Assembly (NCBI RefSeq): GCF_003696215.1 | Contig: NZ_RFFG01000019.1 | Coordinates: 50,765 to 114,764, forward strand | Reading direction: 5' to 3' | DNA length: 64,000 nucleotides | DNA from: Actinomadura harenae | GTDB taxonomy: Bacteria; Actinomycetota; Actinomycetes; Streptosporangiales; Streptosporangiaceae | Shown: piece by piece, positions 25,284 through 33,354 of the stretch | Position numbering within the stretch: position 1 is the stretch's first letter | Layout: each line of letters starts with the position of its first letter | Position numbers and translations under genes: made by a program | The notes under the pieces: model-generated | What the model was told of the DNA's origin: nothing | Seen by the model: only the letters and a program-made list of their open reading frames with translations | Databases searched by the model: none

Positions 25284-25602
25284 GCGCCGGGCCGCGTTCC
25301 GACCCGCACGAACGGGAAGCGGCCCGACGTCACCGGCTCGACCCGGCAGTGGAACCGGGGCGAACCAGCCGTCCGAACCGGGTCTGGTTCTGGCCTGCCG
25401 GAACCGGCCCTACTCGGCGGCGAGAATGGGCCCCTTCCGGTAGCCCGAAACAGGTCCGATTCGACGATCCGAAACTGGCGGCCGCCGTCCGGCGGACCGC
25501 ATCCGGCCGCACGAGGACCCGAGAACCCGCTCCCGGCCGCCGCGCGGGCGGCCTACCGAATCTCATTCCATCCGGGGTTCGGGGCGGGTAGCGTGCGATC
25601 CC
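25284..25602. other. Intergenic stretch with a terminator-like hairpin
   Basis: 319 bp between the DUF397 and acyl-CoA synthetase genes. CGGGCCGC (25288-25295) pairs with GCGGCCCG (25319-25326), and the inner TTCC/GGAA extends the stem past a one-base bulge, giving a likely terminator of the DUF397 gene. The rest has several loose ACCGG-rich words and no gene. Confidence 0.5.
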
Positions 25603-27156
25603 ATGCACCTGGGGCAGATCGCCGCGCAGACGCCCGACAAGCCCGCCGTGATCATGGCGGGTTCCGGCCGGGTCCTCACCTTCCGGGAGCTGGACGAGGA
25701 GTCCAACCGCCTGGCCCGGCTGCTGGCCGCCGCAGGGCTGCGCCCCGGCGACCACATCGCCTTCATGCTGGAGAACCATCCGCTGTTCCTCGCGGTCGCG
25801 TGGGCGGCGCAGCGTTCCGGCCTCTACTACACCGCCGTCGGCTCCCGGCTCCAGCCCGACGAACTCGCCTACATCGTCGGCAACTGCGAGGCGAAGGCGT
25901 TCATCACCAGCGCCGCCCTCGCCGACCGCGTCGCCGCCGTCCCGCCCGAGCGGATCCCGAACGTCACGCTGAGACTGATGCTGGACGGCACCGCCCCCGG
26001 CTACGACTCCTATGAGGAACGCGTCGCCGAGCAGGCGCCGACTCCGCTGCCGGACGAGGTCGAGGGCGCGGACATGCTCTACTCGTCCGGTACCACGGGA
26101 CGTCCCAAGGGCGTCAGGACGCCGCTCACGCTCGCACCGGCCGGGACGCCCTCCGGGCTGTTCCGGCTGATCAACCTGCTGTTCCAGCCGGACGGCGACT
26201 CGGTGTACCTGTCGCCGGCGCCGCTGTACCACGCGGCACCACTGCGCTACAGCCTGAACTTCCATCGCTGTGGTTCGACCGTCGTGGTGATGGAGAAGTT
26301 CGATCCCGAGGCTGCCCTCGCGGCGATCGAGCGGTACGGCGTCACGCACAGCCAGTGGGTGCCGACGATGTTCATCCGGATGCTGAGACTGCCCGACGCG
26401 GTCCGGGCGCGGTACGACCTGTCGTCGCTGAGGCACGCCGTCCACGCCGCGGCGCCCTGCCCGATCCCCGTCAAGGAACGGATGCTCGACTGGTGGGGCC
26501 CGATCCTGCACGAGTACTACGCCGGGACGGAGGGCAACTGCTTCGTCTACGCCAGTCCGTCGGACTGGCTCGCCCACAAGGGCACCGTCGGCCGTCCCCT
26601 GCTCGGGCAGGTGCACGTGTGCGACGAGGACGGCAACGAACTTCCCCCTGGTCAGGACGGCACGCTCTACTTCGGCGGCGGCGCGTCGTTCGAGTACCAC
26701 GGCGACCCGGACAAGACCGCCGCCTCCCGCGACCCGCACGGCCACGGCTGGACGACCCTGGGCGACGTCGGCCATGTCGACGAGGACGGGTTCCTGTACC
26801 TCACCGACCGCCGCTCGTACATGATCATCAGCGGCGGGGTGAACATCTACCCGCAGGAGGCGGAGAACGTCCTCGCCGTCCACCCGGAGGTGGCGGACGT
26901 CGCCGTCATCGGCGTCCCGGACGAGGAGATGGGCGAGGCCGTCAAGGCGGTCGTCCAGCCCGCGGACCCGGACCGCGCCGGGCCCGGGCTGGAGGACGAG
27001 CTCATCGCCCACTGCCGTGACCGCCTGGCCCATTACAAGTGCCCGCGCTCGATCGACTTCCGCGCCGAACTGCCTCGTCATCCCACCGGGAAACTCTTCA
27101 AGCGCCTGCTGAGGGACGAGTACTGGAAGGGGCACGGCCCGCCCGGAGCCTCCTGA
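25603..27156 (+). CDS. Acyl-CoA synthetase (FadD-like, AMP-forming)
   Basis: A 517-residue adenylate-forming enzyme that activates a carboxylic acid as acyl-AMP and then acyl-CoA. Motifs: P-loop-like YSSGTTGRPKGVR near residue 165, the EYYAGTEG motif, GWTTLGDVGHVDEDGFLYLTD with the ribose-binding Asp, and the C-terminal PTGKLFKRLLRDEYW with catalytic Lys. ATG 25603 begins with MHLGQIAAQTPDKPAV, the usual start. Length is normal. A dienelactone-hydrolase-like gene follows after 97 bp. The acid substrate is unknown; FadD4-like fatty or aromatic acids are plausible. Confidence 0.9.
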   Translation: MHLGQIAAQTPDKPAVIMAGSGRVLTFRELDEESNRLARLLAAAGLRPGDHIAFMLENHPLFLAVAWAAQRSGLYYTAVGSRLQPDELAYIVGNCEAKAFITSAALADRVAAVPPERIPNVTLRLMLDGTAPGYDSYEERVAEQAPTPLPDEVEGADMLYSSGTTGRPKGVRTPLTLAPAGTPSGLFRLINLLFQPDGDSVYLSPAPLYHAAPLRYSLNFHRCGSTVVVMEKFDPEAALAAIERYGVTHSQWVPTMFIRMLRLPDAVRARYDLSSLRHAVHAAAPCPIPVKERMLDWWGPILHEYYAGTEGNCFVYASPSDWLAHKGTVGRPLLGQVHVCDEDGNELPPGQDGTLYFGGGASFEYHGDPDKTAASRDPHGHGWTTLGDVGHVDEDGFLYLTDRRSYMIISGGVNIYPQEAENVLAVHPEVADVAVIGVPDEEMGEAVKAVVQPADPDRAGPGLEDELIAHCRDRLAHYKCPRSIDFRAELPRHPTGKLFKRLLRDEYWKGHGPPGAS

Positions 27157-27253
27157 CGCGGTGGCGATCGCGCGGAGGTCCGGCCGATGCGTGGCGGATC
27201 GCTCGGGGCTAAAGAGTGTGCGGTGGGCTCGGAGGCGCGTACACGATCACCTC

Positions 27254-28021
27254 ATGTCCTATGAGATCACTGCACGACACGTGGAGATCGAGGTCGGCGG
27301 GTCCGGCCGGATGACGGCCTACCTGGCTCGTCCGGACGACGCGGAGACGCGTCCGGTCGTGCTCGTCGGCTCCGAGTTGTGGGGGCTGACCGGAGCGGTG
27401 CGCGACATCGTCCGCAAGGTCGCGGAGCTCGGCTACGTCGCGATCGCTCCTGACGTCTACCACCGCTTCGGCACCGAGGGCGCGTCCGGGATGGAGGAGA
27501 ACGACGCGAACCGGCAGCGCGGCTTCGAGATGATCGGGCGGCTCACGCGGAAGGACGTCACGGCCGACTTCACCGCCGCGCTGTCGCACGCGCGGACGGA
27601 GGCCGGCGGTGGGTCCAAGGCCGGTGCGCTGGGCTTCAGCCTGGGCGGGCACCTCGCCTTCTTCGCGGCCGGACGGCTGGGTCTGACGGCAGCCGCGATC
27701 TACTACCCGGGGTGGCTGCCGGTCGCCGGAACCGCGTTGAGCCGTCCCGAACCACTGCTGGAACTCGTCGCACAGGAGGTCTCCGACGGCGGCGGGAGCC
27801 GGATGCTGCTGTTCTGGGCGGAGCTCGACCACATCATCGACGCCGGCCAGCGGCGGCGCATCGACGAGGTGCTCACGGAGGCCGGCGCCGAGCACGAGTC
27901 GGTCGTCTACCCCGGCGCCAGGCACGCGTTCTTCTTCCCCGGCCGTGAGACGTACGACAAGGACGCCGCCGAAGACTCGTGGGCGCGTGTCCGGGACTTC
28001 TTCGCCGCCGAGTTGGCCTGA
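27254..28021 (+). CDS. Dienelactone-hydrolase-family alpha/beta hydrolase
   Basis: A 255-residue alpha/beta hydrolase of the dienelactone hydrolase type. Family motifs are VVLVGSELWGLTGAVRDIVRKVAELGYVAIAPD and the H in PGARHAFFFPGR with an Asp in ELDHIID. The nucleophile elbow reads GFSLGGH, so Ser stands where classical dienelactone hydrolases have Cys (G-x-C-x-G-G). It may therefore be an esterase of a different specificity. ATG 27254 gives the normal start. It ends before a strong bidirectional hairpin. Confidence 0.85.
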   Translation: MSYEITARHVEIEVGGSGRMTAYLARPDDAETRPVVLVGSELWGLTGAVRDIVRKVAELGYVAIAPDVYHRFGTEGASGMEENDANRQRGFEMIGRLTRKDVTADFTAALSHARTEAGGGSKAGALGFSLGGHLAFFAAGRLGLTAAAIYYPGWLPVAGTALSRPEPLLELVAQEVSDGGGSRMLLFWAELDHIIDAGQRRRIDEVLTEAGAEHESVVYPGARHAFFFPGRETYDKDAAEDSWARVRDFFAAELA

Positions 28022-28129
28022 TCCCTCTCCTGCCGCGCGCCGGCGCTTGAGGTGGTTTGCCGGTTGCGACGCTCGGGGCGTGCGCCCGGGGTGTTCGTGC
28101 GGTGCGCGAGGGGATGGGGTGGGAATGCG

Positions 28130-28176
28130 GGACGCCCCGGCGTCCGGCCTTCGAGGGGCCGGGCGCCGGGGCGTCC
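28130..28176. terminator. Bidirectional terminator between convergent genes
   Basis: A 20-bp stem (28130-28149 with 28157-28176, one G-T wobble), starting GGACGCCCC, with a 7-base loop containing TTCGAG. It sits between the hydrolase stop (+) at 28021 and the MFS stop (-) at 28194 and can serve both. Confidence 0.8.
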
Positions 28177-28193
28177 GAGTGACGGGAGACCCG

Positions 28194-29753
28194 TCAGTGC
28201 ATCGGCATCGGAGCCTCAGCGGTCGTGCTGTCGGGCTTGCGGCGCGGCAGGAACAGCGCCGGCACGAAGGCGAGGACCAGGAGCGCCGCCGACCACCAGT
28301 AGGTGGTCTGGAAGGCGTCCGCCATCTTGTGCGGGACCTGCGCCAGGACCTCCTTGGGGAGCTTCGCCATCGCCGCGGCCTGCTGGGCCTGGTCGCCACC
28401 CGAGGGGAGACCGCGGTCCTTCAGCTGGGTGGCGAGCAGGACCGCGATGAACGCGGTGCCGATCGAGCCGGCGACCTGCTGGATGATGTTCAGCGCGGTG
28501 CTCGCCCGCGGGACCTCCGCGTGCTGCAGCGTCTGCATCGCGGCGGACATGGTCGGCATCATCGTCATGCCCATGCCCATGCCCATCAGGAACAGCGCGC
28601 CGCCGAGCCCCCAGAACGAGGAGTCGACGCTGATCTGGCTGGCGAACGCCGCCACACCCACGATCACGGTGGTCAGGCCGACCAGGACGACCTTGCCCGG
28701 GCCGAGCTTGTCGGTCAGCTTGCCGCCGATCGGCATGGTGATCATCGCACCGAAGCCCTGCGGGGCCAGCAGCAGGCCGGCGTGCAGCGCGTTCTGGCCG
28801 CGGATCGACTGGTAGTACAGCGGCAGGATCAGCATCGCGCCGAAGAACGCGCAGGCGAACAGCACCATCGTGCCGGCCGCGGCCGCCACCGAGCGGCGCT
28901 TGAACAGGCGCAGGTCGATCAGCGGGGCGGCGTTCCGCTTGCTCAGCGCGTGGGCGCCGAACAGCAGGACCAGGATGGCGCCGCCGACCGTGGTGGCCAG
29001 CACGTCCGGACGGGTGAAGTCGTTCTTCTCCGCGCCGGTCGCGAGACCGTAGATCAGCGCCGCGAGACCCGGCGACAGCAGGACCAGGCCGAGGATGTCG
29101 AGCTTCTCGCCCTTGCCCGGCTGGTCCTTCTTCAGGATGCGGGCCGCGAGGTACACGGCCACGGCGCCGATCGGCACGTTGATGTAGAAGATCCAGCGCC
29201 AGGACACGTCGTCGACCAGGTAGCCGCCGAGGATCGGGCCGAGGATCGGGCCGAGCAGCATCGGGATGCCGACGATGCTCATGACCTGGCCGACCCGCTG
29301 CGGGCCGGCGGCCTGGGTCAGGATCGTCATGCCGGCGGGCATGATCATGCCGCCGCCGAGCCCCTGGAGCACGCGGAACGCGATCAGGGACGGCGCGTCC
29401 CACGCGGTGCCCGCGAGCGCGGAACCCGCGACGAACAGGACGATCGAGATGATGTAGAGCCGCTTGGTGCCGAACCGCGACGCGGCCCAGCCGGTGACCG
29501 GGATGACCGTGGCGAGCGCCAGCGTGTAGCCGGTCGCCACCCACTGGATCGTCGCCAGGTCGGTCTTGAAGTCCTCGGAGAGATGACGAAGTGCGACGTT
29601 GACGACGGTCACGTCCAGGATGGACATGATCGCGCCCAGCACGACGACCATGGCCACCGCGAGCACGCCTCGATCGAGACCTCCGCTCGAGGCGCCCGCC
29701 TCAGGAGGGCCGTCCGTCGTCTGGGGAGACGCGGGAGCGGTCAAGAGAATCAT
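28194..29753 (-). CDS. MFS exporter, 14-helix DHA2 (EmrB/QacA) type
   Basis: A 519-residue proton-coupled multidrug exporter. DHA2 features: AMVVVLGAIMSILDVTVVNVAL (motif D1 in helix 1), RFGTKRLYIISIVLF (motif A), RVLQGLGGGMIMPAGMTIL (motif B) and GPILGPILGGYLVD (motif C), then nine or more further helices. A Met-rich MGMGMGMTMMPTM segment is notable. Start is uncertain: ATG 29753, or GTG 29795 adding 14 residues; neither has a good ribosome site. The divergent 337-bp gap holds a dyad that may bind a repressor; no regulator gene is adjacent. Confidence 0.88.
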   Translation of the reverse strand: MILLTAPASPQTTDGPPEAGASSGGLDRGVLAVAMVVVLGAIMSILDVTVVNVALRHLSEDFKTDLATIQWVATGYTLALATVIPVTGWAASRFGTKRLYIISIVLFVAGSALAGTAWDAPSLIAFRVLQGLGGGMIMPAGMTILTQAAGPQRVGQVMSIVGIPMLLGPILGPILGGYLVDDVSWRWIFYINVPIGAVAVYLAARILKKDQPGKGEKLDILGLVLLSPGLAALIYGLATGAEKNDFTRPDVLATTVGGAILVLLFGAHALSKRNAAPLIDLRLFKRRSVAAAAGTMVLFACAFFGAMLILPLYYQSIRGQNALHAGLLLAPQGFGAMITMPIGGKLTDKLGPGKVVLVGLTTVIVGVAAFASQISVDSSFWGLGGALFLMGMGMGMTMMPTMSAAMQTLQHAEVPRASTALNIIQQVAGSIGTAFIAVLLATQLKDRGLPSGGDQAQQAAAMAKLPKEVLAQVPHKMADAFQTTYWWSAALLVLAFVPALFLPRRKPDSTTAEAPMPMH

Positions 29754-30090
29754 CCAATCGTTGGGCCCGCGCGCACGGGCGGCGTGAACGGACACGGGGT
29801 GGTCCGGGGGATCGACCGCGCCAAAATAGTGCAGTCACTGACACTTTCGCGAACCATTTAACCCGGCAGGTTCCCGGAGTATTCCAGCGACGTACGACAC
29901 TTCTGACAGGTCACGACGTCCTCCGACCTCAGGGCGGGTCGAGAGGAGTGTGACCTTCGCTACACCGCACCCTCACTCTGCCGCGAGGGTGCGCGCGTGC
30001 TCACAGCCCGTGATGTTCCGGTCTCTCCTGAAACATCCGTCGCTTCCGGACCACTACCCGGTGATCGACGATCAGAGAGGAGCCCGGCCG
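29754..30090. other. Divergent intergenic region with dyad and leader hairpin
   Basis: 337 bp between the MFS exporter and protease starts. An imperfect dyad AGTGCAGT-C-ACTGACACT occurs at 29828-29845, where a repressor of the exporter might bind. On the protease side, CGCACCCTC (29966-29974) pairs perfectly with GAGGGTGCG (29985-29993), a 9-bp stem about 100 bp before the protease start. AAAATAG and CATTTAA words mark possible -10 boxes. Confidence 0.45.
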
Positions 30091-33000
30091 ATGAGGCGAT
30101 GGGCCAGGGGTGCGGTCGCACTCGTGTTGGGGGCGGCGATCGTGCCGCCCGGTGGAGGGACGCCGGCGTTCGCCGGGGAGACCGCGGGACCAGGAGGGCG
30201 GGACGCCGTCCTGACGCTGGTGACGGGCGACCGCGTGCACGTGGTGACCGGTTCGGACGGGGAGCGGCTCGTCCGGGTGGAGGCGGGTGAGGGGCGGAGG
30301 AACATCGCCTTCTACCGGAAGGCCCGGGCGGGGGAGCTGTCGGTCATCCCGGCCGACGTCGCTCCGCTGGTCATGGCGGGCCGGGTCGACCCCGCGCTGT
30401 TCAACGTGACCCGGCTGCTGAAGGAGGGATACGGGGACTCGGCCAGGAAGGACGTCCCGCTGATCGTCGGCGGGACGCCCAAGACCCGGGCCGTGGCCCC
30501 CGCGGGCGCGCGCGACGTCCGGCCACTGGCGGCACTGAACGGGACGGCGATCACCGCGCGGAAGGACCAGGCGGCGTCGGTATGGCAGTCCCTGACAGGC
30601 GGTAAGCGGACGCTCGCCCCCGGGATCGCCCATGTGTGGCTGGACGGCAAGGTGCACGCGACGCTCGACAAGAGCGTCCCGCGGATCGGCGCGCCGGCGG
30701 CATGGAAGGCCGGGTTCACCGGCAAGAACGTGACGGTGGGCATCCTGGACACCGGCATCGACGCCACCCATCCGGACCTGGCCGGTTCCGTGGTGGCGGA
30801 GCGCGACTTCACCGGCTCCGGGAACGTCCGTGACGGCAACGGGCACGGAACGCACGTGGCCTCGATCATCACCGGGGACGGCGTCGCCGACACCAAGTAC
30901 CGGGGCGTCGCGCCGGATGCCCGGCTCGTCGTGGGCAAGGTGCTGGACGAGAACGCCTCGGGCAGCTTCTCGAACCTCATCGCGGGCATGGACTGGATCT
31001 CCCAGCAGCACGTCCGCGTGGTGAACATGAGCGTCGGCGGATACGTCCCCAGCGACGGCACCGACCCGCTGTCGGCGGCGGCGGACGAGCTCACGGCCGG
31101 CACCGGCACGCTGTTCGTCGTCGGGGCCGGGAACGACGGAGCGGACCACGCGGTTCTGGCTCCCGGGATCGCCGCGTCGGCGCTGACCGTCGGAGCCGCG
31201 GACGCCGACGACGCCGTCGCCGACTTCTCGAGCCGGGGGCCGCGCATCGGCGACGGCGCGATCAAGCCCGACGTGATCGCTCCGGGCGTCGGCATCACCG
31301 CGGCGCGGGCGGCGGGCACCTCGCTCGGTGAGCCCGTGGACGACCACTACACGAAGCTGAGCGGCACCTCGATGGCCGCCCCGCACGCGGCGGGGGCCGC
31401 CGCCCTCCTGGTCCAGGAGCACCCCGGATGGACGGCCGCCCAGATCAAGGCCGCGCTGATGGGGACGGCCAAGCCGAAGGACGGCGTCTCGGCGTTCGCC
31501 CAGGGGACGGGCCGGATCGACGTCGGCCGGGCCTCGGCGGCCAAGGTCTTCGCCGACCAGGGCAGCCTCTCGTTCGACCTGACGGGGGCGGCCTCGACCC
31601 AGCGCGTCCGGTTCCGCAACGAGGGTGACGCGCCCGTGCGGCTGGACCTGGCGCTGAAGGTCACCGGCCCGGACGGCGCGGACGCGCCCTCCGGCATGTT
31701 CGGCGTCAGCCCCGCCGTGCTGGACGTCCCCGCCGGCGGCAGCGCCGAGGCCACGGTCTCGGTCGACCCCGCGAAGGGAGCCCTGGGCCGGTACAGCGGC
31801 GGCCTGACGGCCACGCGCGGAAGCGAAGAGGCGGTGCACCTGGCCGTCGGCGGCGTCCGGCAGGCCCCGGCGCACGAGATCCGGCTGACCGGGATCGACC
31901 GCAACGGGAACCCGGCGGGGACGAGCATGGAGACCCTGCCGTGGATGTCCCTGACCAACCTGGCCACGAGTGAACTGGTCGACAACTACTACAGCGGTAA
32001 CGGTGTGGTGGCGCGGGTGCCCGCCGGGCGGTACTCGGTGCAGGCCGTGGTCCCCACCGGGCAGGAGGACTACGCGTTGTTCGTCTACCCCGAGGTGGTC
32101 GTGGGCGACCGCGACGTGGCGATCACCGCCGACGCCCGCCAGGCCAGGCGGGTCGCGGTCCGGGTGGACAGTAAGACAGCCGTGCGCGCCGGCACCGACG
32201 AGATCGGCGTCACCGAGACGGTGGCGGGCTTCCAGCAGTCGTTCGGAGTGGGCGTCGAGGGCACGTCCGGCCTCTCCGCCATGCCCACCAAGGAGGTCGC
32301 CGGACGCCAGTACGGCTTCTACCAGGTGGCGAACCTGGTCGAGCCCAACGGGCCCCGGGCCTACCACCTGCAGCGCCTCGTCGATCACCGGATCCCGGGC
32401 GACCTGGAGTACCAGGTCGCGGACGCGCAGCTCGCGGCGGTCGAGTCGACGTACCACTCCGACCGTCCGCTCACCGGCCTGCGCACGACCTTCGCGAAGG
32501 TCCCGGGCGTCATCTTCGGGGCGGGGTACAGCACCTACTCCGTTCCCATGCCCGGCCGGAGGGTCGAGCTCTACACCGCGTCCCCCGGCTTGCGCTGGGG
32601 CCGCTACCTGGAGGCGACGGCGAACGACGGAGGCCCCTTCGAAGTCGGGACCAGACCGTCCACGGACAGGCCGGGGCGCACGACCTATCACTGGAACATC
32701 GCCGCGCTGGGCTCGGTCGGTGGTGGAATCCGCAAGTTCAAGAACAGCCCGATGGCATTCTCGGCATACCCCTTCGTCTCGTCCGACGGCAGGGATGCGC
32801 AGAGCAGCCCGCTGACCGCGAAGACCGAGGTGTGGCGCAACGGCGAACTGCTGGGAGCGCAGGACTCCACGGCCGCCTGGGTGACCACGCCGCCGGGTGA
32901 GGGGCGCTACACCGTCCGCTCGACCGCGGATCGCAACGCCTCCTGGACGAGCCTCGGCACCCACTCCGAGACCGAGTGGACCTTCCCCTACACCCCGACC

Positions 33001-33354
33001 ATGGCGGCCATGGAGGAACCGCCCATGTTCGCCGTCCGTACCGAGGGGGCCTTCAACCGGAACAACCGCGCCCCGGCCGGAACTCCGTTCAACCTGGCCT
33101 TGCGCATCACGCCCGGTCCCCTGAACGCACCCACCTCGCCGCCGCGTCTCACCCACGCCACCGTCGAGGCGTCCTATGACGACGGCAAGACATGGCAGCC
33201 CGCCAAAGTGACGCCGACCGGCGACGACCGCTGGAAGGCGTCCCTGACCCACCCGTCCAACGCGGGCGGCTACGTCTCGCTTCGCATCAACGTCTCCAAC
33301 GACGAGGGAACCTCCCTGAAGCAGACCGTCATCCGCGCCTACGGCCTCAGCTGA
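30091..33354 (+). CDS. Secreted subtilisin-like (S8) serine protease with long C-terminal region
   Basis: A 1087-residue secreted protease. Signal peptide MRRWARGAVALVLGAAIVPP with likely cleavage after AFA near residue 28; a pro-region follows. The S8 catalytic domain shows Asp in ILDTGIDATHPDL near 220, His in GNGHGTHVAS near 254, the oxyanion Asn in VVGAGND, and Ser in SGTSMAAPHAAGAA near 427. The rest (about 600 residues) is beta-rich, Fn3-like, with no cell-wall anchor seen. ATG 30091 has AGAGAGGAG 7-10 bp upstream; the frame is open further but lacks a ribosome site. Its 3' end overlaps the convergent NACHT gene by 8 bp. Typical of saprophytic actinomycetes. Confidence 0.92.
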   Translation: MRRWARGAVALVLGAAIVPPGGGTPAFAGETAGPGGRDAVLTLVTGDRVHVVTGSDGERLVRVEAGEGRRNIAFYRKARAGELSVIPADVAPLVMAGRVDPALFNVTRLLKEGYGDSARKDVPLIVGGTPKTRAVAPAGARDVRPLAALNGTAITARKDQAASVWQSLTGGKRTLAPGIAHVWLDGKVHATLDKSVPRIGAPAAWKAGFTGKNVTVGILDTGIDATHPDLAGSVVAERDFTGSGNVRDGNGHGTHVASIITGDGVADTKYRGVAPDARLVVGKVLDENASGSFSNLIAGMDWISQQHVRVVNMSVGGYVPSDGTDPLSAAADELTAGTGTLFVVGAGNDGADHAVLAPGIAASALTVGAADADDAVADFSSRGPRIGDGAIKPDVIAPGVGITAARAAGTSLGEPVDDHYTKLSGTSMAAPHAAGAAALLVQEHPGWTAAQIKAALMGTAKPKDGVSAFAQGTGRIDVGRASAAKVFADQGSLSFDLTGAASTQRVRFRNEGDAPVRLDLALKVTGPDGADAPSGMFGVSPAVLDVPAGGSAEATVSVDPAKGALGRYSGGLTATRGSEEAVHLAVGGVRQAPAHEIRLTGIDRNGNPAGTSMETLPWMSLTNLATSELVDNYYSGNGVVARVPAGRYSVQAVVPTGQEDYALFVYPEVVVGDRDVAITADARQARRVAVRVDSKTAVRAGTDEIGVTETVAGFQQSFGVGVEGTSGLSAMPTKEVAGRQYGFYQVANLVEPNGPRAYHLQRLVDHRIPGDLEYQVADAQLAAVESTYHSDRPLTGLRTTFAKVPGVIFGAGYSTYSVPMPGRRVELYTASPGLRWGRYLEATANDGGPFEVGTRPSTDRPGRTTYHWNIAALGSVGGGIRKFKNSPMAFSAYPFVSSDGRDAQSSPLTAKTEVWRNGELLGAQDSTAAWVTTPPGEGRYTVRSTADRNASWTSLGTHSETEWTFPYTPTMAAMEEPPMFAVRTEGAFNRNNRAPAGTPFNLALRITPGPLNAPTSPPRLTHATVEASYDDGKTWQPAKVTPTGDDRWKASLTHPSNAGGYVSLRINVSNDEGTSLKQTVIRAYGLS

